A stretch of DNA of 64,000 nucleotides. Origin: an uncultured Lachnospiraceae bacterium (GTDB lineage Bacteria; Bacillota; Clostridia; Lachnospirales; Lachnospiraceae). A model generated the notes under the pieces. It made no database searches, was not told the DNA's origin, and saw nothing but the letters and a program-made list of their open reading frames with translations. This document shows, piece after piece, positions 24,225 through 31,671 of the stretch (position 1 is the stretch's first letter; each line of letters opens with the position of its first letter). Made by a program: the position numbers and the translations under genes. The stretch spans positions 1-64,000 of the forward strand of contig UQDA01000007.1 in NCBI GenBank assembly GCA_900539715.1. Reading direction: 5' to 3'.

Positions 24225-25831
24225 AGCGTTTGCAGAAAATAAAATATCCTGTAAGGCTGACGGTCTGTCTTCTGGCATTTTGCCTGTTGCTGACGGGGTG
24301 TCACGGTTCCAGGGAGACAACGGGATTTTCAGTACCGGAGCAGTTTGATGAAGAGAAGCAGTATGAGCTGACATTCTGGGCAAAAAATGATACGAACAAG
24401 CGTCAGACAGATATTTATAAGCAGGCAATCGCGGATTTTCAGGAGATTTATCCGAATATCACCGTAAATCTGCGCCTGTACACCAATTACGGTAAAATAT
24501 ATAATGATGTCATCACGAATATTTCGACGCAGACGACGCCGAATATCTGTATTACTTATCCGGACCATATCGCTACCTATATGACCGGGAGCAACGTGGT
24601 CGTACCGCTGGATGAGCTTTTGGAACATGAGAAATATGGTCTGGGCGGAAGTATGGTTGCTTTCGATGCTCCGCTGAAAGAAGAGATAGTCCCGAAGTTT
24701 CTGGAGGAATGTTCCATCGAAGGGCATTATTATGCCGTTCCCTATATGCGTTCCACGGAAGCCTGTTATATCAATAAAACATATGTGGAAAAGCTGGGAT
24801 ATGAGGTGCCGGATATGTTGACCTGGGACTTTATATGGGAGGTATCCGAAGCTGCCGCGAAAAAAAATGAGGACGGGATTTATGCGCTGAACGGGCAGGA
24901 GGTTTTGATACCGTTTATCTACAAATCCACGGACAATATGATGATACAGATGCTCAGACAAAGAGGAGCGGGTTATTCGTCCCCGAACGGGAATGTGGAG
25001 ATTTTTAACGATATAACAAAGGAAATTCTTTACACGGTGTCGGATCATGTGAAATCGGGAGCCTTTTCCACGTTCAAGATATCCAGCTATCCGGCAAATT
25101 TCATGAATGCGGGGCAGTGCGTGTTCGCAGTGGATTCCACGGCGGGAGCCACATGGATGGGGACTGATGCACCGCTTTCGGATATCAGTGAAGAAGCGCT
25201 TGTGGAGTTTGAAACGGTAGTGCGCCCGATACCGCAATTTGATACGCAGCATCCTCAGATGATATCGCAGGGACCGTCTGTCTGCATTTTTAATAAAGAA
25301 GACCCTCAGGAGGTGCTGGCTTCCTGGCTGTTTGTGCAGTATCTTTTGTCTGATGAGGTGCAGGTTGCTTATGCGGAGACCGAAGGGTATGTGCCTGTGA
25401 CGAAAAAGGCGCAGGAATCCGCAGAGTATCAGGATTATTTAAACCGTGAAGGAGAGGACAACGAGAACTATTATGACGTAAAGATAAAAGCCTCAAAGCT
25501 TCTTTTGGAGCATGCGGACGATACGTTTATTACCCCGGTGTTTAACGGCTCGGCATCCCTGCGCGATGCGGCGGGACAGCTGATAGAGAGCACGGCAAAA
25601 TCGACGCGGAGAAAGGAAAAAGTGGACGAAGCCTATATGGAAAAGCTGTTTGCGGACGTTTCTTCCCTGAATCATCTGGATGAATACGGGACGGACGCTT
25701 CTAAAAAGGCTGATCTTGGTCCTCTTCCTGCCGGTGCAAAAGTGCTCCTTTTCGGGATTGGGGCCGCGTGGGCGGGTATTTTTGCGGCATTTATCGTAAA
25801 AGGTGTGAAAAAAAGAAAAAGAAACCATTGA
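24221..25831 (+). CDS. Extracellular solute-binding lipoprotein with C-terminal membrane helix
   Basis: 536-aa capture protein for the adjacent importer. A type II signal peptide ends in LLLTGCHG (lipidated Cys about residue 27). The body is an extracellular family 1 binding fold (ELTFWAKNDTNKRQTDIYKQAIADFQEIYPNI). Unusually, the C-terminus has a second membrane anchor: a hydrophobic helix (VLLFGIGAAWAGIFAAFIV) followed by KKRKRNH. A lipid and a transmembrane anchor together are not typical of CUT1 binding proteins. It is coupled to the upstream permease. The cargo is unknown; glycerol-3-phosphate or glycerophosphodiesters are suggested only by gene order. Confidence 0.88.
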   Translation: MKRLQKIKYPVRLTVCLLAFCLLLTGCHGSRETTGFSVPEQFDEEKQYELTFWAKNDTNKRQTDIYKQAIADFQEIYPNITVNLRLYTNYGKIYNDVITNISTQTTPNICITYPDHIATYMTGSNVVVPLDELLEHEKYGLGGSMVAFDAPLKEEIVPKFLEECSIEGHYYAVPYMRSTEACYINKTYVEKLGYEVPDMLTWDFIWEVSEAAAKKNEDGIYALNGQEVLIPFIYKSTDNMMIQMLRQRGAGYSSPNGNVEIFNDITKEILYTVSDHVKSGAFSTFKISSYPANFMNAGQCVFAVDSTAGATWMGTDAPLSDISEEALVEFETVVRPIPQFDTQHPQMISQGPSVCIFNKEDPQEVLASWLFVQYLLSDEVQVAYAETEGYVPVTKKAQESAEYQDYLNREGEDNENYYDVKIKASKLLLEHADDTFITPVFNGSASLRDAAGQLIESTAKSTRRKEKVDEAYMEKLFADVSSLNHLDEYGTDASKKADLGPLPAGAKVLLFGIGAAWAGIFAAFIVKGVKKRKRNH

Positions 25832-25855
25832 TTATCTGAATTTTTACGCTATAAT
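25828..25855 (+). promoter_or_regulatory. Promoter of the secreted lipoprotein gene
   Basis: TTGATT (25828-25833) and TATAAT (25850-25855) are 16 bp apart and begin within the last codon of the binding-protein gene. Confidence 0.6.
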
Positions 25856-25900
25856 GGAGATTGCTGTAAAACATTGTATCCATTACAAAGGAGAGAAATT

Positions 25901-26761
25901 ATGAAAAAGATGTTGGCACTGGTTCTGACCCTTTCCATGACAGCAGCAATGGTTGGCTGCGGCGCGGCTGCAGAACCTGCAGAGACGACGGTAGTTGAGA
26001 GCAGCGCGGCAGAGAGTGTTGCTGCAGAGGAGAGTACCGAGGCGGCAGAGAGCACTGATGCAGAGGAGAGCACAGCAGCAGAGACAGAAACTGCAGGCAC
26101 AGAAGCTGCTGCGGGTGAAGTGATGAGCTATGAGGAGTACATGGCTGCAGAGCTGGACACTCAGGTTGTTGTAGAGACTTATGTTCAGGCAAAACAGTCC
26201 TGGTGGGAGGATAAGGCAACCCTTTACACCCAGGACAAGGATGGCGCATACTTTGTTTATGACATGGCATGTTCTGAAGAGGATTATGAGAAGCTTGTTC
26301 CCGGTACAAAGATACGCGTGACCGGTTATAAGGGTGAGTGGTCCGGTGAAGTGGAAATTATGGATGGAAGCTTTGAGTTTGTAGAGGGCGGCGACCAGTA
26401 TATCGCAGAGGCTGTAGATGTGACAGAGCTGCTCGGTACGGAGGAACTGATCGCACATCAGAACGAGTACGTTTCCTTTACCGGTCTGACGGTGGAAGCC
26501 TCCAAGGATGCAGACGGCAAAGAAGCTGTATATCTGTATAACTGGGATGGCTCCGGTGCAGACGGCGATGACCTTTACTTTAATGTTTCCTCAAACGGAC
26601 AGACCTATACATTCCTTGTGGAGTCCTATCTGTGTGACGGCTCCAGCGAGGTATATCAGGCTGTGAAGAACTTAAAAGTAGGCGATACCATCGATGCTGA
26701 AGGGTTCCTGTACTGGTATGAGGGCGTAAATCCCCATATCACAGCCGTAACCGTAAAATAA
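25901..26761 (+). CDS. Secreted lipoprotein with acidic Ser/Ala/Glu linker
   Basis: 286-aa protein with a lipobox (AAMVGCGA, Cys about 20). A low-complexity acidic linker rich in AES repeats (about 25-72) is typical of a cell-wall spacer. The C-terminal 200 residues look beta-rich and contain two OB-like halves (QVVVETYVQAKQSWWE, then VSFTGLTVEAS). I see no catalytic motif; a binding role on the cell surface is the likely class. The start at 25901 follows AAAGGAGAG. It has its own promoter and terminator. Confidence 0.78.
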   Translation: MKKMLALVLTLSMTAAMVGCGAAAEPAETTVVESSAAESVAAEESTEAAESTDAEESTAAETETAGTEAAAGEVMSYEEYMAAELDTQVVVETYVQAKQSWWEDKATLYTQDKDGAYFVYDMACSEEDYEKLVPGTKIRVTGYKGEWSGEVEIMDGSFEFVEGGDQYIAEAVDVTELLGTEELIAHQNEYVSFTGLTVEASKDADGKEAVYLYNWDGSGADGDDLYFNVSSNGQTYTFLVESYLCDGSSEVYQAVKNLKVGDTIDAEGFLYWYEGVNPHITAVTVK

Positions 26762-26774
26762 ACAGAAGCACAAC

Positions 26775-26807
26775 GCGCGCTTTCCGAAAGGGAAAGCGCG
26801 TTTTTGT
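26775..26807 (+). terminator. Intrinsic terminator after the lipoprotein
   Basis: CGCGCTTTCC pairs with GGAAAGCGCG, followed by TTTTTG. Confidence 0.92.
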
Positions 26808-27092
26808 TTCTGAAATTACAGCGGCTCAGCTCTCAGGCAGTGTCTGTACCATGCAGTCTTTGCAGGTCGGAGGGGGAAAACATTGCGTGAAATCATTAAT
26901 GTTTTCTGTAGCATCTTGACTTTGTGAAATTTTCCACTTAAAATACAGATTTAGTAATTCTAAGATATCAGGGTCAAAAGTCATGAAACACGAAACAATC
27001 CATAGATATCGCAGTTGGGGGCTTTTGCCCCCAACATCATTCTAAAAAGAGTGCCATAGTGTAGGGGCATGTAAAACACAAAGGATAGATAG
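26808..27092 (+). other. Intergenic region with promoter and GC-rich hairpin
   Basis: Gene-free. A promoter TTGACT (26916-26921)-N17-TAAAAT (26939-26944) would give a leader of about 140 nt for the lipid kinase. The leader carries GTTGGGGGC (27014-27022) paired with GCCCCCAAC (27027-27035) around TTTT. No T run follows, so it is not an obvious terminator. Confidence 0.6.
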
Positions 27093-28061
27093 ATGTACTG
27101 TGAGTGTGAGTATGCGGACGGACAGATACCGCTGCTGTTTATTATAAATCCGGCAGCCCATTCGGGAAAGGGAATCCGGGTGTGGAAGGAAGCGGAGCGG
27201 GTTTTAAAGGAAAGAGGAATTCCCTATGAAGCCCATTTTTCAGAAAAAAAAGGAGAGGTCAAGATTCTTGCACATCATCTTACCGCCCTTTCGGAAGAAG
27301 AGGAGCGGTTTTTGATCGTGGTAGGAGGGGACGGTACCCTGAATGAAGCGCTTCAGGGGATACAGGATTTTGAGAGGATAAGGCTTGGTTATCTTCCGGC
27401 GGGTTCCAGCAACGACCTGGCGCGGGATCTGCAGATTTCAGGAACAACAAAGCAGCAGTTGCTCTGGCTTCTGGACCATGGCAGAGAGCGCAGGGTAGAT
27501 CTTGGATGCCTGCATTGGACGGAAGGCGAGGAGCATAAAAAGCGTTATTTTGCAGTGAGCTGCGGAATAGGATATGATGCGGCGGTCTGTCAGGAGGCTT
27601 TGGACTCTCCTATCAAGGACAGCTTAAACTGCATCGGGCTCGGTAAGCTGTCCTATCTCGGAATCGGCTTAAAGCAGATGCTTACACTGCGTTATCAAAA
27701 GGCATCGGTCAGGCTGGACGGCGTTGAGGTAGTGCATGCTTCGCGGCTGTTGTTCGCGGCATCGATGATCAGAAGATACGAAGGCGGCGGCTTTTGTTTT
27801 TGTCCGCAGGCAAATGATCAGGACGGGCGGCTCGACCTGTGTCTGGTAAACGGTGTTCCCAGATGGAAATTTCCGGTGATAATTCCGTTTGCCCTGAAAG
27901 GAAAGCATTATCGTTTTAAAGGTGTGACTCCATATCGGGCGGAGTGTATCGATATTCATTTGACGTCGCCGGCATGGGTGCAGACGGATGGAGAAATTCC
28001 GGGGAAGCTGTCGCGTATCACGGTGACGGCGGAGAAGCAGAAACTGCGTCTCATGTGCTGA
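27093..28061 (+). CDS. Diacylglycerol/lipid kinase family protein (YegS/BmrU-like)
   Basis: 322-aa lipid kinase. The N-terminal nucleotide domain contains LLFIINPAAHSGKG and the signature VGGDGTLNEALQG, with GYLPAGSSNDLARDL following. The C-terminal half is the beta-sandwich domain with CIGLGKLSYLG. Such enzymes phosphorylate diacylglycerol or related lipids at the membrane with ATP and Mg2+. The PAP2 phosphatase gene follows after 26 nt, so one operon may both add and remove lipid phosphate. The start is taken at 27093 after AAAGGATAG. Confidence 0.9.
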   Translation: MYCECEYADGQIPLLFIINPAAHSGKGIRVWKEAERVLKERGIPYEAHFSEKKGEVKILAHHLTALSEEEERFLIVVGGDGTLNEALQGIQDFERIRLGYLPAGSSNDLARDLQISGTTKQQLLWLLDHGRERRVDLGCLHWTEGEEHKKRYFAVSCGIGYDAAVCQEALDSPIKDSLNCIGLGKLSYLGIGLKQMLTLRYQKASVRLDGVEVVHASRLLFAASMIRRYEGGGFCFCPQANDQDGRLDLCLVNGVPRWKFPVIIPFALKGKHYRFKGVTPYRAECIDIHLTSPAWVQTDGEIPGKLSRITVTAEKQKLRLMC

Positions 28062-28087
28062 GCGCGATAAGTGGGAGGAGTGAGTGG

Positions 28088-28756
28088 ATGAGAAGATTTT
28101 ATGAAAAATATAAGCACGGAGTTCCGTTTCTGGTCTTTGGAGCGATATATCTTTTATGGTTTTACCTGCTGGAGCACAGAGGCTCTGTAGATTATATGGT
28201 CGTTCATATGAACATTGACGATTATATCCCGTTTTGCGAAGTGTTTGTCGTTCCGTATCTGCTCTGGTTTTTGTATGTGCCGGCGGTCGTACTGTATCTG
28301 TTTTTTAAGGATAAGGACGGATACTGTAATTGTACGGTATTTTTATGTACCGGAATGACCGTTTTTCTGATATTATCTACGTTTATCCCGAATATTCAGA
28401 ACCTGCGGCTGCATACGATGCCGAGAGATAATATTTTTACACGGATGATATCGGTACTGTGGCAGACGGATACATCGACAAATCTGTTCCCGAGCATTCA
28501 TGTATATAACTCGCTCGGAGCTCATTTTGCGGTGATGGCAAATGAGAAGCTGGCATCCAAAAAGTGGCTCCGCTACGGTTCGCTCGCGCTGTGTATCTCG
28601 ATTATCCTCTCCACGGTGCTTATCAAGCAGCATTCTATGTTCGATGTGCTGACGGCATTTATCCTGGCAGCAGTTATGTATGCGGCTGTTTACAGCTATA
28701 ATGTGGTATCGGTATACCGGTATCAGCTTGCAAAGCGGGCACGCAGACGGGCGTGA
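28088..28756 (+). CDS. PAP2-superfamily membrane phosphatase
   Basis: 222-aa membrane protein with about five helices. PAP2 motif 2 is FPSIHVYNS and motif 3 is KQHSMFDVL (His and Asp). Motif 1 (KxxxxxxRP) is not clear; the region PRDNIFTRMI is the likely divergent remnant, as in the inositol-phosphorylceramide synthase-like branch. The start at 28088 follows GGAGGAGTG. It probably dephosphorylates a lipid phosphate or undecaprenyl pyrophosphate. Pairing with the lipid kinase suggests coupled phospholipid recycling, by inference. Confidence 0.83.
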   Translation: MRRFYEKYKHGVPFLVFGAIYLLWFYLLEHRGSVDYMVVHMNIDDYIPFCEVFVVPYLLWFLYVPAVVLYLFFKDKDGYCNCTVFLCTGMTVFLILSTFIPNIQNLRLHTMPRDNIFTRMISVLWQTDTSTNLFPSIHVYNSLGAHFAVMANEKLASKKWLRYGSLALCISIILSTVLIKQHSMFDVLTAFILAAVMYAAVYSYNVVSVYRYQLAKRARRRA

Positions 28757-28774
28757 CGACTGTATAAAAACTTC

Positions 28775-28803
28775 TTGCGTATTTTGCGGGGCTATGCTAG
28801 AAT
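28775..28803 (+). promoter_or_regulatory. Promoter of the ACT protein/aspartate kinase operon
   Basis: TTGCGT (28775-28780) and TAGAAT (28798-28803) are 17 bp apart, with an extended TGC before the -10. Confidence 0.78.
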
Positions 28804-28815
28804 ATCTCCCATCAG

Positions 28816-28831
28816 CGCACACATGTGTGCG
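28816..28831. promoter_or_regulatory. Perfect 16-bp palindrome at the transcription start
   Basis: CGCACACATGTGTGCG is a perfect palindrome lying about 12 bp after the -10 and before the ribosome site AGAGGTAAG. It is a candidate operator or a 5'-end hairpin. Confidence 0.55.
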
Positions 28832-28857
28832 ATATAAATACAAAGAGGTAAGACAGG

Positions 28858-29301
28858 ATGGCAGAGGCAAATAAATATTTTGTGGTGACAAAGAAGGCTG
28901 TTCCGGAAGTGCTTTTGAAGGTGGTAGAAGCAAAGCGGCTGCTTGAATCCGGCAGGATGCCGACGATACAGGATGCGGTCGATGCAGTAGGTATCAGCAG
29001 GAGTTCTTTTTACAAGTATAAAGATGATATTTTTCCGTTTCATGACAGTACGCAGGGAAAGACATTGACGCTCTCTTTACAGATAGAGGATGAGCCGGGG
29101 CTGCTTTCCGACGTGCTGCGGGTCATTGGACAGTTTGGCGCCAATATCCTGACGATACATCAGAGTATCCCGATAAACGGGGTGGCAGCGCTGAGCGTGA
29201 GCGTGCAGGTACTTCAGAATACGAAGGATATTTCTCAGATGATAGATGCGATGGAGAAACGGTCAGGAGTTTATAGCGTAAAGATACTGGCAAAAGAATA
29301 A
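28858..29301 (+). CDS. ACT-domain protein, UPF0735/PheB family
   Basis: 147-aa regulatory protein. An N-terminal helix-turn-helix-like segment (TIQDAVDAVGISRSSFYKYKDDIFPF, about 38-63) precedes a C-terminal ACT domain (LTLSLQIEDEPGLLSDVLRVIGQFGANILTIHQ, about 70-145). ACT domains bind amino acids. Co-transcription with aspartate kinase, 30 nt downstream, suggests it senses a product of that pathway such as threonine, lysine or phenylalanine. The family is sometimes called PheB, but no enzyme activity is established. Confidence 0.88.
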   Translation: MAEANKYFVVTKKAVPEVLLKVVEAKRLLESGRMPTIQDAVDAVGISRSSFYKYKDDIFPFHDSTQGKTLTLSLQIEDEPGLLSDVLRVIGQFGANILTIHQSIPINGVAALSVSVQVLQNTKDISQMIDAMEKRSGVYSVKILAKE

Positions 29302-29331
29302 GACAGGAAATAGGACAGGAGAAAACAGACA

Positions 29332-30651
29332 ATGAGAAAAGTAGTGAAATTCGGCGGCAGTTCCCTTGCCAGCGCCAGTCAGTTTGAAAAAGTAGGCGCG
29401 ATAGTGCGTGCGGAGAGTTCCAGAAGATATGTGGTGCCGAGTGCACCGGGAAAGCGGCACAGCAAGGATACAAAGGTAACGGATATGCTCTACGGCTGTT
29501 ATGCGCTGGCTGAAGAGGATAAGGATTTTCAGCATGAGCTGGAGCTGATAAGGGAGCGCTATGAAGAAATCATTGAAGGGCTGTCTCTGACCTTGTCGCT
29601 GGATCAGGAATTTTCCGTGATAGAGAAAAATTTTAAGGCGCATGCGGGAAAAGATTATGCGGCGTCGAGGGGCGAATATCTGAACGCTATCGTGATGGCG
29701 GCATATCTGGGCTTTGCATTCATAGACGCGGCGGAGGTCGTATTTTTTAAAGAAGACGGCGAGTTTGATGCTCAGCGTACGAATGAGGTTTTGGGAGAGC
29801 GGATCAAAAATATGGAAAATGTGGTGATACCGGGCTTTTACGGGGCAAATCCCGACGGTTCTATCCGTACCTTTTCCAGAGGAGGATCCGATATCACGGG
29901 CTCCATTGTCGCAAAGGCGGTACATGCGGACGTATATGAGAACTGGACGGATGTTTCGGGCTTTTTGATAGCAGACCCGAGGATCATCCCGAATCCGGAA
30001 AAAATCGAGACGATCACTTACCGCGAGCTGCGCGAGCTGTCTTATATGGGAGCATCCGTACTTCATGAAGAATCGATCTTCCCGGTAAGGAGCGAAGGAA
30101 TACCGATAAACATCCGTAATACGAACGAGCCGGACAACAGCGGCACCTGGATAGTGGAGAGTACATGCCAGAAACCGAAATTTGTGATAACGGGTATCGC
30201 GGGTAAGAGAGGCTTTTGCTCGGTCAATATCGAAAAGGATATGATGAATTCGGAGATAGGCTTTGGAAGAAAGGTGCTTCAGGCATTTGAGGACAACGGG
30301 ATTTCCTTTGAACATGTGCCTTCAGGCATTGATACAATAACGGTATTCGTCCATCAGGATGAATTTATGGATAAGGAACAAAACGTGGTATCTGCTTTGC
30401 ACAGGATAGCGGATCCCGATATGGTAGATATCGAAGGAGACCTTGCGCTGATAGCAGTCGTAGGACGCGGCATGAAGTCTACAAGGGGCACGGCAGGACG
30501 TATCTTTGCGGCGCTTGCCCATGCGAATATCAATGTCCGCATGATAGATCAGGGCTCGAGCGAGTTAAATATCATTATCGGCGTTCGGGACGAGGATTTC
30601 GATGCGGCGATACGGGCGATATACAACATGTTCGTGCTCGTTCAGCTGTAA
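29332..30651 (+). CDS. Aspartate kinase
   Basis: Phosphorylates aspartate, the first step to lysine, threonine and methionine. The 439-aa protein has the N-terminal amino acid kinase fold (VVKFGGSSLASASQFEKV, then FSRGGSDITGSIVA) and two C-terminal ACT domains (VIAGKRGFCSVNIEKD-type and VGRGMKSTRGTAGRIFAALAHAN) for feedback control. It is a stand-alone kinase, not fused to homoserine dehydrogenase. It lies downstream of the ACT regulator. Which end product inhibits it cannot be read from sequence. Confidence 0.94.
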   Translation: MRKVVKFGGSSLASASQFEKVGAIVRAESSRRYVVPSAPGKRHSKDTKVTDMLYGCYALAEEDKDFQHELELIRERYEEIIEGLSLTLSLDQEFSVIEKNFKAHAGKDYAASRGEYLNAIVMAAYLGFAFIDAAEVVFFKEDGEFDAQRTNEVLGERIKNMENVVIPGFYGANPDGSIRTFSRGGSDITGSIVAKAVHADVYENWTDVSGFLIADPRIIPNPEKIETITYRELRELSYMGASVLHEESIFPVRSEGIPINIRNTNEPDNSGTWIVESTCQKPKFVITGIAGKRGFCSVNIEKDMMNSEIGFGRKVLQAFEDNGISFEHVPSGIDTITVFVHQDEFMDKEQNVVSALHRIADPDMVDIEGDLALIAVVGRGMKSTRGTAGRIFAALAHANINVRMIDQGSSELNIIIGVRDEDFDAAIRAIYNMFVLVQL

Positions 30652-30689
30652 AGCCGGGGCAGTTTTATAAGGCAGGACAGATATTTTTG

Positions 30690-30729
30690 GCAGGAAGATT
30701 TTTGTAATGAAGATTTTCCTGCTTTTTTT
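30690..30729 (+). terminator. Intrinsic terminator after aspartate kinase
   Basis: GCAGGAA (30690-30696) pairs with TTCCTGC (30716-30722), with inner AAGATT/AATGAAGATT partial pairing and seven T. Confidence 0.75.
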
Positions 30730-30834
30730 GAGGAAAGCGCAACTTTTTTTATAACGGGCGCGTCTGTATATCCGGCGGGACAAAAAGGGAAGACGGCAGC
30801 CTGGTTTTCCGGCAGTTTAAAGAAATATTAAGTA

Positions 30835-30861
30835 TTCCGTCGGGAAAAAATATGATATACT
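30835..30861 (+). promoter_or_regulatory. Extended -10 promoter of the MacB-like operon
   Basis: TGATATACT (30853-30861) is an extended -10; a weak -35 TTCCGT lies at 30835-30840. Confidence 0.6.
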
Positions 30862-30909
30862 GATACGTGTTGGTTTTTCAGCAGGAAAAGGTTCATGGAG
30901 GAAGGGACA

Positions 30910-31671
30910 ATGGCGGAGACGAGGAAGCCTGTCATACAGGTAAAGGACCTGTATAAAGTCTACCGGGTCGGGGATACGCGCGTGCGCGCGCTGAACGGAG
31001 TGGACTTTAACATATATAAGGGCGAGTTTTGTGCGATAGTAGGCACGTCCGGCTCCGGCAAATCAACGCTGCTCAATATGCTGGCAGGGCTGGAGAAGCC
31101 GACGAAGGGCGAGGTCATTATCGCAGGCGAACATATGGAAAACAAGACGGAAAATCAGCTCGTCAAGTTCAGACGGGAGCATATCGGTTTTATTTTCCAG
31201 TCATTTAACCTGATGGCGACGATGACAGCGGTTGAGAATGTGGCGCTGCCGCTGACGTTTCAGGGCGTCGGGAAGGAAGAACGGATGAAGAAGGCATCAG
31301 ATCTTCTGGATCTGGTAAAGCTTTCCAAGTACAAAACGCACAGGCCGACACAGATGTCAGGCGGGCAGCAGCAGCGGGTAGGCGTGGCCAGAGCATTGGT
31401 TGTAGACCCGGAGATTATTTTTGCGGACGAGCCGACAGGTAATCTGGATTCCAATACTTCGAGGGAAGTGATGGAGCTGATGCAGCAGGTAGTCCGGGAG
31501 AAAAAGCAGACGCTTGTGATGGTAACACATGATGATCATCTGGCGGGTTTTGCAGACCGGATATTCCATATCATAGACGGGAAAATAGTCAAGATAGAAG
31601 AAAATACGCACCGGGACAAAAGCACAGATACTGCCGGTGGAAAAAGGGATGAGGTAGGAAGCGATGAGTAG
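30910..31671 (+). CDS. ABC transporter ATP-binding protein (MacB/LolD type)
   Basis: 253-aa ATPase. Walker A GTSGSGKST, Q-loop IFQSFNLM, signature MSGGQQQRVGVARAL, Walker B IIFADEPTGNLDS and H-loop VMVTHDDHLA are all present, the classic MacB/LolD/FtsE profile. The start at 30910 follows GGAGGAAGGG; the ATG at 30895 is less likely. It overlaps the surface-protein gene by 8 nt. With the FtsX-like permease two genes on, it forms a mechanotransmission-type ABC unit that works on extracytoplasmic substrates. Confidence 0.93.
   Translation: MAETRKPVIQVKDLYKVYRVGDTRVRALNGVDFNIYKGEFCAIVGTSGSGKSTLLNMLAGLEKPTKGEVIIAGEHMENKTENQLVKFRREHIGFIFQSFNLMATMTAVENVALPLTFQGVGKEERMKKASDLLDLVKLSKYKTHRPTQMSGGQQQRVGVARALVVDPEIIFADEPTGNLDSNTSREVMELMQQVVREKKQTLVMVTHDDHLAGFADRIFHIIDGKIVKIEENTHRDKSTDTAGGKRDEVGSDE

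Noticed and set aside
26945..27060. Miniature inverted-repeat element near the lipid kinase
   Set aside because: No matching terminal repeats or target duplication could be seen, and no second copy exists in the window.
27944..28087. N-terminal extension of the PAP2 protein
   Set aside because: It overlaps the lipid kinase gene; GGAGG and ATG at 28088 give the normal start.
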